DNA from: Lichenicoccus sp965277665
GTDB taxonomy: Bacteria; Pseudomonadota; Alphaproteobacteria; Acetobacterales; Acetobacteraceae
NCBI RefSeq assembly: GCF_965277665.1
Contig: NZ_OZ255835.1
Coordinates: 3,720,001 to 3,784,000, forward strand
DNA length: 64,000 nt
Reading direction: 5' to 3'
Shown: in pieces, positions 51,631-60,412 of the stretch
Layout: each line of letters starts with the position of its first letter
Position numbering within the stretch: position 1 is the stretch's first letter
Made by a program: the position numbers and the translations under genes
Notes under the pieces: model-generated
Seen by the model: the letters and a program-made list of their open reading frames with translations, nothing else
What the model was told of the DNA's origin: nothing
Database searches by the model: none

Positions 51631-51748
51631 CAGAACGCCTCGCTGGCGACACCCGGTTGCAGCTTCAGACGGCTGACATTGCACCTTTGCCTTGCGGAAT
51701 GGACGAGAGACTTCTGAAAAATGAGAATCTGCCTTGAAAGTAGGCTTG

Positions 51749-53461
51749 ATGATGAAACTGCAGGCAGGATTTTGTAGCGACATTGGCAAGCGAACGCGCA
51801 ACGAGGATTACGTGGCGGTATCGCCCGCGAGGCTGCTGCAGGATCCGAGCCATGCCGCCGGATCCGATGCGGTTCCGGTCGCGGTCGCCGTCGTCGCGGA
51901 CGGGCTCGGCGGCCATCGCGGCGGACGGGTCGCCGCCGAACTGGCGGTCCGCCTGTTCCTCGACGGCTTCGGCTCGCAGAACCCGGCCCTCGGCATGCGC
52001 CATGCGCTCGGGCGCTCGATCGACCCGGTGAATCGCTGGATCCATGCCATCGGCCGGGTCGATGCCGAACTGGAGGGCATGGCCTGCACCTTCACCGCGC
52101 TGGTGCTGCGCGGCCGGCAGGCCTTCGTGGTGAATGTCGGCGACAGCCGGCTGTATCGCCGGCGGGCGCCGAGCCTGCAGCGCCTGACCAGCGACGACGT
52201 ACTGCCCGGCGCCGGGCGCTCGCACATCCTGACCCGGGCGATCGGCCTGCAGCCGGACCTCGCCGTCGGCTGCGAGGCGGTGCCGGCGCAGGACGGCGAC
52301 CGCTACCTGCTGTGCAGCGACGGCGTGCACGGCGCGCTCCGCGACCGCGACATCGCCCGGCTGCTGGCGTCGGGAACGCCGGCGCAGGCGGCGTCGCTGC
52401 TGGTCCGCGCGGCCTCCGCGGCGGGCAGCACCGACAACCTGACCGCCTGCGTGCTCGACGTGCTGTCGCTGCCGCCGGCCGGCCAGGACGACCTCGCGGC
52501 GGCTCTCGTGGACCTGCCGTGCGTGCCCGACTTGCGCGAAGGCCAGTCCTTCGACGGCTTCAGGCTGGAACGCGCGCTGCCGTCCGGGCGCGACACCCGG
52601 GTGTTCGTGGCGCGCGACACCCGGGCGGACGCGCCGGTCGTGCTCAAGCTGCCACGCCAGGCCGACCCGATGCTGCTGTCTGCACTGGCGCGCGAGGCCT
52701 GGATCGGCTCCGCGGTGCGCAGCCCGTGGCTGGGCGAGGTGATCGACCTGCCTGCGGAGCGGCGCAGCGCGCTGTATCTGGCGATGCCGTTCTATGCCGG
52801 CGAGACGCTGGAGCGCCGGCTACGCCGCGCGCCGCGGGTTTCGGCGCCGCAGGGCATCGGCATCGGCGTGCGGCTGTGCAAGGCGGTGGCAGGGCTGCAT
52901 CGGGCCGGGGTGATCCATCGCGACATCAAGCCAGAGAACATCGTGCTGACCGAAGGCGGCGGCCTGCGGCTGATCGATTTCGGGGTGGCCCGGCTGCCGC
53001 AGCTGGAGGCGGATGCCGCGACCCCTGCCCTTGCCGCCGCCCCCGGGACCGCCAGCTTCCGGGCGCCGGAGATGCTGGCGGGCGAGGATGCGGGCAGCGT
53101 CGCCACCGACATCTACGCGCTCGGGGTGACGCTGTACCGGGCGTTCACCGGCGCCTATCCCTATGGCGAGATCGAGCCGTTCTCGCATCCGCACTTCGGG
53201 GTCCCGCAGCCATTGCTCAAGCTGCGGCCGGACCTGCCGCCCTGGCTCGACCGCGTGCTGCTGCAGGCGGTGGCCGTCGCACCCGCGCAGCGCTACGCCG
53301 ATGCGATCGAGCTGCTGTTCGCCCTCGAGCACGGCGAGGCCGGCATGCAGGTGATCCCATCCGGGCGCGTGCCGGTATTCGCGCGCGATCCGCTGCGCGG
53401 CTGGCAGATCGTCAGCGCCGTGCTGGCGCTGGCGCTGCTGGCGTCGCTGGCACTCAGATGA
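51749..53461 (+). CDS. Fused PP2C phosphatase and Ser/Thr protein kinase
   Basis: A 570-residue protein with an N-terminal PP2C phosphatase (DIGKRTRNEDY, VADGLGGHRGG, GDSRLYR; about 5-240) and a Hanks-type kinase (VIHRDIKPEN near 390, LIDFGVA near 408, then an APE-like motif FRAPEML). A single C-terminal membrane helix (WQIVSAVLALALLASLAL) anchors it. The Gly-rich loop is poorly conserved. It is divergent from narK with about 120 bases between, a known pairing in nitrate-assimilation loci, so control of nitrogen uptake is likely. Start 51749 or 51752. Confidence 0.88.
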   Translation: MMKLQAGFCSDIGKRTRNEDYVAVSPARLLQDPSHAAGSDAVPVAVAVVADGLGGHRGGRVAAELAVRLFLDGFGSQNPALGMRHALGRSIDPVNRWIHAIGRVDAELEGMACTFTALVLRGRQAFVVNVGDSRLYRRRAPSLQRLTSDDVLPGAGRSHILTRAIGLQPDLAVGCEAVPAQDGDRYLLCSDGVHGALRDRDIARLLASGTPAQAASLLVRAASAAGSTDNLTACVLDVLSLPPAGQDDLAAALVDLPCVPDLREGQSFDGFRLERALPSGRDTRVFVARDTRADAPVVLKLPRQADPMLLSALAREAWIGSAVRSPWLGEVIDLPAERRSALYLAMPFYAGETLERRLRRAPRVSAPQGIGIGVRLCKAVAGLHRAGVIHRDIKPENIVLTEGGGLRLIDFGVARLPQLEADAATPALAAAPGTASFRAPEMLAGEDAGSVATDIYALGVTLYRAFTGAYPYGEIEPFSHPHFGVPQPLLKLRPDLPPWLDRVLLQAVAVAPAQRYADAIELLFALEHGEAGMQVIPSGRVPVFARDPLRGWQIVSAVLALALLASLALR

Positions 53462-53479
53462 CAGATGACGGAGCGTCCG

Positions 53480-55204
53480 TCACATGCGCCCGGGAACCGC
53501 GATCCCGAGCAGCCAGAGGCCCTTTGCCAGCACCATGCGGGTGAGGCCGCACAAGGCGATCCGAGAGCCGCGCTCGGCGTCGTCAGAGGCAGCCAGCACC
53601 GGGCACTCGCTGTAGAAGCGGCTGAAGGCCTGGGCCAGCGCGAACACGTAGTCGGCGATCTCGTTCGGGGCGAGGTTGCGGCTGGCAGACGCCACCGCGT
53701 CCGGCAGCCTGGCGCATTCCAGCACCAGCGCGCGCTCCGCCGGCGCGACTACCGCGATCGCACCCGGCATGGCGCCCTGGGCCTCGGCGCGGGCCAGGAT
53801 CGAGCCGATGCGCACGCAGGCATATTGCACATAGGGTCCGGTGCGGCCCTCGAACGAGACCATCCGTTCGGCGTCGAACACGTAGCCGGAGGTCCGGAAC
53901 GACGACAGGTCGGCGAACTTCACCGCCGCCAGGCCGACCAGGCGCGCAAGCTGCTCGCGGTCGAGGCCTGGTGGCGTCTCCGGCAGGCGCTCGGCGGCGC
54001 GGCCGATGGCGTCGCCCAGCAGGTCGGCGAGCTGCGCCACATTGCCCTCGCGGGTCTTGTACGGCTTGCCGTCCGGCCCGTTCACGGTGCCGTAGCCGGC
54101 ATGAACCAGCTCGATGCCGCCGACATAGCCGGCGCGGCGCGCGGCGCGGAACACCTGCTCGAAATGCAGCGCCTGGCGCTGGTCGACCACATAGATGATG
54201 CGCGCGGGATCGTACTCGCGCTTGCGCGACAGCAACGTCGCAAGGTCCGTCGTGGCATAGAGCGCGGCGCCGTCCGACTTCGCCAGCAGCAGCGGCGGCA
54301 TCGGCCTGAATTCCTCGGCGGTCGCCACCTCGACGATCAGCGCGCCCTCGCTCAGGGTGGCGATACCGCGCGCGCGCAGGTCGGCGATCATGTCGGGGAT
54401 CAGCTTCTGCACGTCGCTCTCGCCCAGTAGCAGGTCGAAATGCGCATCCAGCAGCGCGAAATCCCGCATCTGCGCGTCGAGCGAGATCCGGCGCAGTTCC
54501 GACCAGACGCGGCGGGCCTCCGGGTCGCCGGCCTGCAGCGCCGCGGTCGCGGCGCGCGCCGCGTCCATGCGGGCGGGATCGGCCCGGCAGGCAGCAGCGG
54601 CCTGTGGATAGAGCACCTGCAGGTCGGCCTCGGTCAGCGGCGGCAGGCTGCCCGGCGGCAGATCAGGCCAGCGCCGGCGTATCTCCGACAGCAGCATGCC
54701 CATCTGCAGGCCCCAGTCGCCGAGATGGGTGTCCGAGAGGGTGCGGATGCCCTGCGCGCCGAGGATGCGACGCAGGCTCTCGCCGATCACCAGCGTGCGC
54801 AGGTGTCCGACATGCAGCGGCTTAGCGACATTCGGGCCGCCGAAATCGAGCATCACCAGGCCGCTCTCGACCTGCTCGATGCCGACATGGGCCGGGTCCG
54901 CCGCCTGCGCCCGCGCGCACTCCGCGAGGAAGGCCGCCGACAGCCGCAGGTTGAGGAAGCCGGGACCGGCGACGCTCACCTCGTCGAACTCCGGCCTGGC
55001 GCCGAGCAGGGTCGCGACCTCGGCCGCGATCTCGCGCGGGTTGCGCCCGGTCGCCTTGGCCAGCGGCATCACGCCGTTGCATTGCAGGTCGGCAAGCTCC
55101 GGCCGCGACGCGCGGGACGCCCGGGCGGTCTCGGACGGCAGCCCGGCCGAGACAAAGGCGCCGGCCAGCAGGTCGTCGACGCGCCGGGTCAGCGAGACCG
55201 TCAT
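53480..55204 (-). CDS. argS: Arginyl-tRNA synthetase
   Basis: A 574-residue class I aminoacyl-tRNA synthetase charging tRNA-Arg. The HIGH motif is H131VGH in KPLHVGHLRTLVIGESL, the N-terminal Add-1 domain is present, and the C-terminal anticodon-binding (DALR) domain ends VLAKGLWLLGIAVPGRM. The canonical KMSKS is replaced, as is common in ArgRS, near MVSFEGRTGPYVQY. It is convergent with the kinase/phosphatase gene. Confidence 0.96.
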   Translation of the reverse strand: MTVSLTRRVDDLLAGAFVSAGLPSETARASRASRPELADLQCNGVMPLAKATGRNPREIAAEVATLLGARPEFDEVSVAGPGFLNLRLSAAFLAECARAQAADPAHVGIEQVESGLVMLDFGGPNVAKPLHVGHLRTLVIGESLRRILGAQGIRTLSDTHLGDWGLQMGMLLSEIRRRWPDLPPGSLPPLTEADLQVLYPQAAAACRADPARMDAARAATAALQAGDPEARRVWSELRRISLDAQMRDFALLDAHFDLLLGESDVQKLIPDMIADLRARGIATLSEGALIVEVATAEEFRPMPPLLLAKSDGAALYATTDLATLLSRKREYDPARIIYVVDQRQALHFEQVFRAARRAGYVGGIELVHAGYGTVNGPDGKPYKTREGNVAQLADLLGDAIGRAAERLPETPPGLDREQLARLVGLAAVKFADLSSFRTSGYVFDAERMVSFEGRTGPYVQYACVRIGSILARAEAQGAMPGAIAVVAPAERALVLECARLPDAVASASRNLAPNEIADYVFALAQAFSRFYSECPVLAASDDAERGSRIALCGLTRMVLAKGLWLLGIAVPGRM

Positions 55205-55223
55205 GCCTGGTTGCCGGCGAAGG

Positions 55224-55409
55224 TCAGCGCGTCTTCAGCTCGGCCTCGAGCTCCATGATCCGCTTCCTGACGCTGTCGCGCAGCGTGGCGGACACGTGCG
55301 GCTTCATCGCGGCCAGGGTCTCCTTCAGCTCGCGCAACTGCTTCTGCTTCTCGGCGGTGTTGCGCCGGATCGGCTGGTTGTCGGAGTGCTGTCCATCGAA
55401 TGCGCGCAT
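55224..55409 (-). CDS. Small charged helical protein (61 aa)
   Basis: A 61-residue Lys/Glu/Arg-rich protein with heptad-like spacing (KQKQLRELKETLAAMK, RKRIMELEAELKTR), likely a short coiled coil. It lies 19 bases upstream of argS in the same direction and has a normal ribosome-binding-type purine stretch. No function is assigned. It is too regular and well placed to be a chance frame. Confidence 0.65.
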   Translation of the reverse strand: MRAFDGQHSDNQPIRRNTAEKQKQLRELKETLAAMKPHVSATLRDSVRKRIMELEAELKTR

Positions 55410-55491
55410 CGCGGGGTATCCTGTCGTCGTGCGCCGCAGGCTTACGACGCCCGGCGGGGAGTGGGAAGCGGCCGCAGGAGCGGGTTGCTTC

Positions 55492-55655
55492 AGAGCCTGT
55501 TTGAAAACGCCTGATGCTGGATGAGAGCGGCCTGAAGGGCCGCGCCCGGCGTGACTTTCCGAGCACCGGAGCGGAGCAGCCTTCTCGGCTGTGAGCACCG
55601 GAGCGGAGAAAAGGCGCGTCGGATCGCCAGCAGCAGGCGTTTGCAAACAGGCTCT
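55492..55655 (-). mobile_element. MITE-like element, copy B
   Basis: A 164-base element whose ends AGAGCCTGTTTGAAAACGCC and the reverse complement of AGAGCCTGTTTGCAAACGCC match each other at all but one of 22 bases. It is inverted relative to copy A (28524-28702). The inner block includes a local repeat GAGCACCGGAGCGGAG twice. It ends on the first base of the hisC stop codon. Confidence 0.85.
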
Positions 55656-56731
55656 CAGGCGGAGACCGCATTGCGCGACAGGATGTCCGCGAGCGCCGCC
55701 AGCAGCCGGTCGGACTGCGCATCGGTGCCGACGGTGATGCGCAGGTAGGCCGAGATACGCGGCCTGGCGAAATGCCGCACCAGCACCCGGCGCTCCCGCA
55801 GTGCCAGCGCGAGTTCGGCGCCATCGCGATGCGGATGGCGCACGAACACGAAATTGGCCGAGGACGGCAGCACGACAAAGCCGAGCCGCTGCAGCCCCTC
55901 GGTCAGGCGCTCGCGGCTCTCGATCACCGTCTGGCGGCTGGCCTGGAAGAAGGCCTCGTCCTCGATCGCGGCGATGGCCCCGGCCTGGGCCGGCCGGCCG
56001 AGCGGATAGGAGTTGAAGCTGTCCTTGACCCGTATCAGCGCCTGGACCAGGGCGGCATCCCCGACAGCGTAGCCGACGCGCAGCCCGGCGAGGGCGCGCG
56101 ACTTCGACATGGTGTGCACCACCAGCAGGTTCGGGTGGCTGGCGACCAGCGGGATCGACGTCTCGGCGCCGAAATCGACATAGGCCTCGTCGATCACCAC
56201 CGGCTGGTCCGGATGCGCGGCCAGCAGGGACGCGACCGCATCCCGGGTCAGCGCGATGCCGGTCGGGGCGTTGGGATTGGCCAGGATGATCGCGCCGGCT
56301 GGGCGCCGGTAGTCGGCGATGCGCACACGCAGCTCGTCGTCCAGCGGCACCGTCTCGTGACGCACGCCGAACAACCGGCAATAGACCGGATAGAAGCTGT
56401 AGGTGATGTCCGGGAACAGCAGCGGTGCCTGGTGCCGCAGCAAGGCGACGAAGACATGCGCCAGCACCTCGTCGGAGCCGTTGCCGACGAACACCTGCTC
56501 GGGCTGCACCCGGTGGTAGCGGGCCAGCGCTTGGCGCAAAGCGGTGGCGTCCGGGTCCGGATACAGGCGCAGCGTGTCGGTGGCCGCGGCGCGGATCGCC
56601 TCTAGCGCGCGCGGTGACGGGCCGAGCGGGCTTTCGTTGGTGTTGAGCTTGACCAGGTCGGCCACGCGCGGCTGCTCGCCCGGGACGTACGGCGTCAACT
56701 CGTGCACCAGGTCGCTCCAGAAGCGGCTCAT
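55655..56731 (-). CDS. hisC: Histidinol-phosphate aminotransferase
   Basis: A 358-residue PLP-dependent class II aminotransferase of histidine biosynthesis. The PLP Lys is in MSKSRALAGLRVGYAVG, with the N-terminal KLNTNESPLGPSPRALEAI and VIDEAYVDFG signatures and the phosphate-binding Arg in SAYLRITVGT. The gene stands alone, not in a his operon; specificity for aromatic amino acids cannot be excluded. A MITE-like element abuts its stop codon. Confidence 0.92.
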   Translation of the reverse strand: MSRFWSDLVHELTPYVPGEQPRVADLVKLNTNESPLGPSPRALEAIRAAATDTLRLYPDPDATALRQALARYHRVQPEQVFVGNGSDEVLAHVFVALLRHQAPLLFPDITYSFYPVYCRLFGVRHETVPLDDELRVRIADYRRPAGAIILANPNAPTGIALTRDAVASLLAAHPDQPVVIDEAYVDFGAETSIPLVASHPNLLVVHTMSKSRALAGLRVGYAVGDAALVQALIRVKDSFNSYPLGRPAQAGAIAAIEDEAFFQASRQTVIESRERLTEGLQRLGFVVLPSSANFVFVRHPHRDGAELALALRERRVLVRHFARPRISAYLRITVGTDAQSDRLLAALADILSRNAVSA

Positions 56732-56863
56732 CGGTCATCGTCCTGTCGGGCTGCGCAGGGTGTGCGCACGCTCACGCGAGGATGCAAGCCTTGCAGGCAA
56801 CCTTGTGCGCCTGCGGAACGTCGGTGTGTCTCCAAGACGGGGCCGTCAAGAGGGAGCCTCTGC

Positions 56864-57439
56864 ATGCTCGAGAAACTGCCTGCCGGCGTCGGCCGCGCGC
56901 TGAAGTCGGTGCGTCCCGGGACCCAGGCCCTGGTGACGCAGGACGCAAGCTTCGCCGACGTGCCGGATGTGATCGCCGTCACCTCGACAGCGTTCCCGCC
57001 GGACGGGCCGATCCCGTCCCGCTACACCGAGGATGGCGAGAAGCTGTCGCCGCCGCTGGAGTGGATCGGCGTGCCGCCCGAGGCGCAGGCCCTCGTGCTG
57101 CTCGTCGAGGATGCCGACAGCCCGACCTTCCGGCCGCTGGTGCACGCCATCCTGGGCGATCTGCCGCCGTATGACGGTGGCCTGGCCGAGGGCGACCTGC
57201 CGGCCTCCGGATCGGGCAGCGAGCGTTTCGGCATGGGCCGGAACTCGTTCCTGTCGCATGGCTGGCTCCCCCCGGACCCGCCGCGCGGACACGGGCCGCA
57301 TCGCTACGCCTTCCAGATGTTCGCCCTCGACGAGGTGCCGAGCTTCAACAAGGCGCCGGGCCGGTCGGCCCTGGTCGCCGCGCTGCGCGGGCACGTCATC
57401 GCCAGGGGCTTGCTGATCGGCACCTACAGCCGAGGCTGA
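56864..57439 (+). CDS. YbhB/YbcL-family PEBP protein
   Basis: A 191-residue phosphatidylethanolamine-binding-like protein. The ligand-pocket motifs DADSPTFRPLVHAIL and GPHRYAFQMFALD are present. No signal peptide is seen, so it is cytoplasmic. The start ATG at 56864 has AGGGAG upstream. Bacterial members bind small anions or lipids and some inhibit kinases; the role here is unknown. It is divergent from hisC. Confidence 0.86.
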   Translation: MLEKLPAGVGRALKSVRPGTQALVTQDASFADVPDVIAVTSTAFPPDGPIPSRYTEDGEKLSPPLEWIGVPPEAQALVLLVEDADSPTFRPLVHAILGDLPPYDGGLAEGDLPASGSGSERFGMGRNSFLSHGWLPPDPPRGHGPHRYAFQMFALDEVPSFNKAPGRSALVAALRGHVIARGLLIGTYSRG

Positions 57440-57507
57440 ACGTCGCAGGCGGTCCGGCCCGGGTCTTGCTCTGCCCGTCTCCGGGGCCGGGCGAGGACGG
57501 GCGGGGA

Positions 57508-58770
57508 ATGCGGAGTGAAGCAGACGGCTCGATGCCGCACGACCCGGCGAGCCTGCTCGGACGGCTCGACACGCTGGCGCGGTGCACGGATGGCGCCGGG
57601 GTCCTGACCCGGCTCTATCTTACCCCGGCGCACGAGGCTGCCATTCGCTTGGCGCGCGGCTGGATGCAGCAGGCGGGCCTCGCAACCCGCCTGGATGCGG
57701 CGGCGACCCTGGTCGGGCGGCTGGAGGGCAGCGATCCCGACGCCCGTACGCTGCTGATCGGCTCGCATCTCGACACCGTGCCCGACGCCGGCCGCTATGA
57801 CGGCGCGTTGGGCATCCTCGCCGGCCTGGCGGCGCTGGAACGGCTTCGCGACCGCGACATCCGGCTGCCGTTCGCGGTCGAGTTGCTGGCCTTCGGGGAC
57901 GAGGAAGGCGTGCGGTTTGCGCGCACCTTGACCGGCTCGCGCGCCTGCGCCGGGACGCTGGATGCGGCGTTGCACCTCGCGTCCCACGATGCCGAGGGCA
58001 TCACCCTGCGCGATGCGCTATCGGCCTTCGGCTGCGACCCGGATCGGCTCGGCGACGCCGCCTACCGGCCCGACCGCGTCATCGCCTATCTCGAACCGCA
58101 TATCGAGCAGGGTCCGGTACTCGAGCAGGCGGCCCTGCCCCTCGGGGTGGTCACCGCGATCAATGCCGCCAGCCGGTTCATCGTCACGGTATGCGGCGAG
58201 GCGGGCCATGCCGGCACGGTGCCGATGGACAGCAGGCGGGACGCTTTGGCGACCGCCGCCGAGATGATCGTGGCAACGCGCGGCGCCGGCCTGGCCTGGC
58301 CCGGGGTCACCGCGACGGTGGGGCAGATCCGGGCCTGGCCCGGCGGCGTCAACGTGATCGCCGGCGAGGTCGAATTCAGTCTCGACCTGCGTGCCTCGAC
58401 CGACGCGCTGCGCGACAAGGCCTGCGCCGCCCTGTTCCATGAGTGGGACGCGATCACCGCGGAGCACGGTGTCACCCACAGCATCGCGCCGGGCTTCTCC
58501 GCTTCGGCGGCTCCCTGCGCCGAGGACTGGCAGGCCCGGCTGGAGCGGGCGGCCATCGCCTGTGGCCTGGAGACCAAGCGCCTGCCGAGCGGCGCCGGCC
58601 ACGATGCGATGGCGATGGCGGCGCTCTGCCCGATCGCGATGCTGTTCGTGCGCTGCCGCGGCGGCATCAGCCACAATCCGGCGGAGTCGATCACCGGGCA
58701 GGATGCGGAGCTGGCCGTCGACGTGATCGTGCGGCTGCTTGAGGATCTCGCCGCGGAAGGCATTCGCTGA
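57508..58770 (+). CDS. M20C amidase: N-carbamoyl-amino-acid hydrolase/allantoate amidohydrolase
   Basis: A 420-residue di-zinc amidase. Metal ligands: His/Asp in GSHLDTVPDAGRYDG, Glu pair in FGDEEGVRF, His in EPHIEQGPVLE and the late His in GISHNPAE. The dimer-domain motif is GEAGHAGTVPM. It would release ammonia or a carbamoyl group from allantoate, ureidoglycine or an N-carbamoyl amino acid. No other purine-degradation gene is nearby, so the substrate is undecided. Start may also be MPHDPAS at 57532. Confidence 0.88.
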   Translation: MRSEADGSMPHDPASLLGRLDTLARCTDGAGVLTRLYLTPAHEAAIRLARGWMQQAGLATRLDAAATLVGRLEGSDPDARTLLIGSHLDTVPDAGRYDGALGILAGLAALERLRDRDIRLPFAVELLAFGDEEGVRFARTLTGSRACAGTLDAALHLASHDAEGITLRDALSAFGCDPDRLGDAAYRPDRVIAYLEPHIEQGPVLEQAALPLGVVTAINAASRFIVTVCGEAGHAGTVPMDSRRDALATAAEMIVATRGAGLAWPGVTATVGQIRAWPGGVNVIAGEVEFSLDLRASTDALRDKACAALFHEWDAITAEHGVTHSIAPGFSASAAPCAEDWQARLERAAIACGLETKRLPSGAGHDAMAMAALCPIAMLFVRCRGGISHNPAESITGQDAELAVDVIVRLLEDLAAEGIR

Positions 58771-58844
58771 AGAGCACGTCGAAGTTGCCAGGCCGCCCAT
58801 GAGGGCCGCTTGTTACTCCGGCGGATCCTGCTAAGGGTCGTGGC

Positions 58845-58913
58845 ATGCGCGCCGCCCTCGCCGCCGTCCTCTGGATTATCACCTCTGGTGGGGTCCGGGA
58901 GTATGCGCGCTAA
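58845..58913 (+). CDS. Possible 22-aa leader peptide
   Basis: A short frame MRAALAAVLWIITSGGVREY ending AR and TAA, with an AAGGG site eight bases before its ATG. It is followed by a short GGCC hairpin and then a terminator-like stem-loop (58940-58966), ahead of the LysE-family gene. This is the arrangement of a transcription attenuator. Control codons would be Trp-Ile-Ile, which is a weak signature, so this is tentative. Confidence 0.35.
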   Translation: MRAALAAVLWIITSGGVREYAR

Positions 58914-58939
58914 GGCCTGACGGCCTCGAGTTGCCTCCC

Positions 58940-58966
58940 GAAACCCGCCGGTCCGGTCGGGGTTTC
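58940..58966 (+). terminator. Terminator-like stem-loop before the LysE gene
   Basis: GAAACCCGCC pairs with GGTCGGGGTTTC around a short loop, with two small bulges. The run after it (GCTTCAGTCC) has few T residues, so termination strength is uncertain. It could end the amidase transcript or act as an attenuator for the next gene. Confidence 0.45.
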
Positions 58967-59010
58967 GCTTCAGTCCGCTCCCGGCTACCGGCTCCGAACA
59001 GGAACCGATC

Positions 59011-59625
59011 GTGCCAGGATCTCCCGCCGACCCCAGTTTCCCGCTCTTGCCGCTGCTGAGCTTCGCCTTCAGCGCCTCGGCGACACCCGGGCCGAACAAC
59101 ATCATGATGCTCAGTGCCGCCGCCGCGCACGGCTTTCGACGCACGCTGCCGCAACTGGCCGGCGTCGCGATCGGCTTCGGGGTGATGGTGGCACTCGTGG
59201 CCTGTGGCCTCGGCGTGCCGCTGGCACACAGCCGGATGCTGCAGCGGGCGCTGCAGGCCGTGGGCGCGATCTGGATGACCTGGCTCGCCTGGAAGATCGC
59301 CACGGCGCCGGTGCAAGGCGATCTGCGTGCGGTGCGGACGCTGAGTTTCTGGGGCGCCTGCGCCTTCCAGTGGATCAACCCCAAAGGCTGGATCATGGCA
59401 GTCGCCGCGACCGCCACCTTCCTGCCGCCCGGCGGCAACGCCCTGGTGTTCGGACCGCTGCTCGGCCTGGTGTTCACCCTTGTCAGCGTCCCATGCGTCG
59501 GCGGCTGGGGCCTGATCGGCGCGAGCGGCGGCCGGCTGCTGCATCATCCGATCCGGCTGCGCCTCTTCAACGTATCGATGGCGCTCATGCTCCTCGCGAC
59601 GGTAAGCGCGATGCTGGTCGAATGA
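59011..59625 (+). CDS. LysE/RhtB-family amino-acid exporter
   Basis: A 204-residue membrane protein with six predicted helices. The family signature FAFSASATPGPNNIMMLSAA is near the N-terminus and WINPKGWIMAVAATATF in the middle. Members export lysine, arginine, threonine, leucine and related compounds; the substrate here is unknown. The 240-base spacer before it may carry an attenuator (58845-58966). It is convergent with the ankyrin gene. Confidence 0.86.
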   Translation: MPGSPADPSFPLLPLLSFAFSASATPGPNNIMMLSAAAAHGFRRTLPQLAGVAIGFGVMVALVACGLGVPLAHSRMLQRALQAVGAIWMTWLAWKIATAPVQGDLRAVRTLSFWGACAFQWINPKGWIMAVAATATFLPPGGNALVFGPLLGLVFTLVSVPCVGGWGLIGASGGRLLHHPIRLRLFNVSMALMLLATVSAMLVE

Positions 59626-59648
59626 TCAGCACGGGCGCTGTTCGCGCC

Positions 59649-60194
59649 TCAGCCGGTCGCGATCGCTCCCAGCAGGTCGATCAGGTCCTGGTGGCCCTGC
59701 CGCCGCGCCAGGCTGAGCGCGCTGTTGCCCTCGCCATCGCTGCGACGCGGATCGGCGCCGGCCTCCAACAGGTAGCGCGCCATCTGCTCGCGGCCGAACA
59801 TCACCGCGAACATCAGCGGCGTGCGGCCGACATCGTTCGGGGCATCGACGGCCGCACCTGCCTCGACCAGATGACGGGCAATCTCGACATCGCCCTTGAA
59901 GGCAACCCCGCCGAGCGCCGTGCTCCCCTTGGCATCGCGGCCGTCCGGCAGCGCACCGCGTCCCAGCAGCAGCCGGGTGGCGTCGAGATGGCCATTATAG
60001 GAGGCCAGGATCAGCGGCGTGTAGCCGCGCAGATCGGCGCGATTGGCATCCGCGCCGGCATCGAGGAACGCCTCCAGCAGATCGGCCTGCCCGTCCCGCG
60101 CGGCGCCGAAGAACAAGGCCTCGACCTGCTCGTGGGTGAAACCGGCCGGTGGGGCCGGCACCGGATCCGGATGTTGGGTGGTGTTGGTCGGCAT
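59649..60194 (-). CDS. Ankyrin-repeat protein
   Basis: A 181-residue protein with about five ankyrin repeats, each showing the TPL..A...G....LL pattern (GYTPLILASYNGHLDATRLL, GRTPLMFAVMFGREQMARYL). No signal peptide is seen. Such proteins bind other proteins; the partner is unknown. The start is placed at MPTNTTQHP (60194), because the longer frame to 60248 runs into the MITE-like element C. Confidence 0.82.
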   Translation of the reverse strand: MPTNTTQHPDPVPAPPAGFTHEQVEALFFGAARDGQADLLEAFLDAGADANRADLRGYTPLILASYNGHLDATRLLLGRGALPDGRDAKGSTALGGVAFKGDVEIARHLVEAGAAVDAPNDVGRTPLMFAVMFGREQMARYLLEAGADPRRSDGEGNSALSLARRQGHQDLIDLLGAIATG

Positions 60195-60230
60195 GGCAGC
60201 GGGCTCCTTGCTTCGCGGTGAAGCCACCGA

Positions 60231-60391
60231 AGAGGCTGTTGGCAACACCTGATGCTGGATGAGAGCGGCCTGAAGGGCCGCGGCCGTCGTGACTTTCCGA
60301 GCACCGCAGCGCAGCGGCCGTCTGGCCGTGAGCAGCGGAGCACAGGAAAGGCGCGTCGGATCGCCAGCAGCAGGTGTTTCCAGCAGCCTCT
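60231..60391 (-). mobile_element. MITE-like element, copy C
   Basis: A 161-base element in the same orientation as copy B. The ends AGAGGCTGTTGGCAACACCT and the reverse complement of AGAGGCTGCTGGAAACACCT match at 19 of 21 bases. The inner blocks ATGCTGGATGAGAGCGG, GTGACTTTCCGAGCACC and GCGCGTCGGATCGCCAGCAG are shared with copy B. It fills the spacer between treY and the ankyrin gene. Confidence 0.85.
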
Positions 60392-60412
60392 AAGCCGAGC
60401 CTATCCCCGGCG

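Noticed and set aside
51631..51748. A sigma-54 promoter upstream of narK
   Set aside because: A TGGC and a TTGC are present near 51650, but the GG to GC spacing is 12, not 10, so the consensus is not met.
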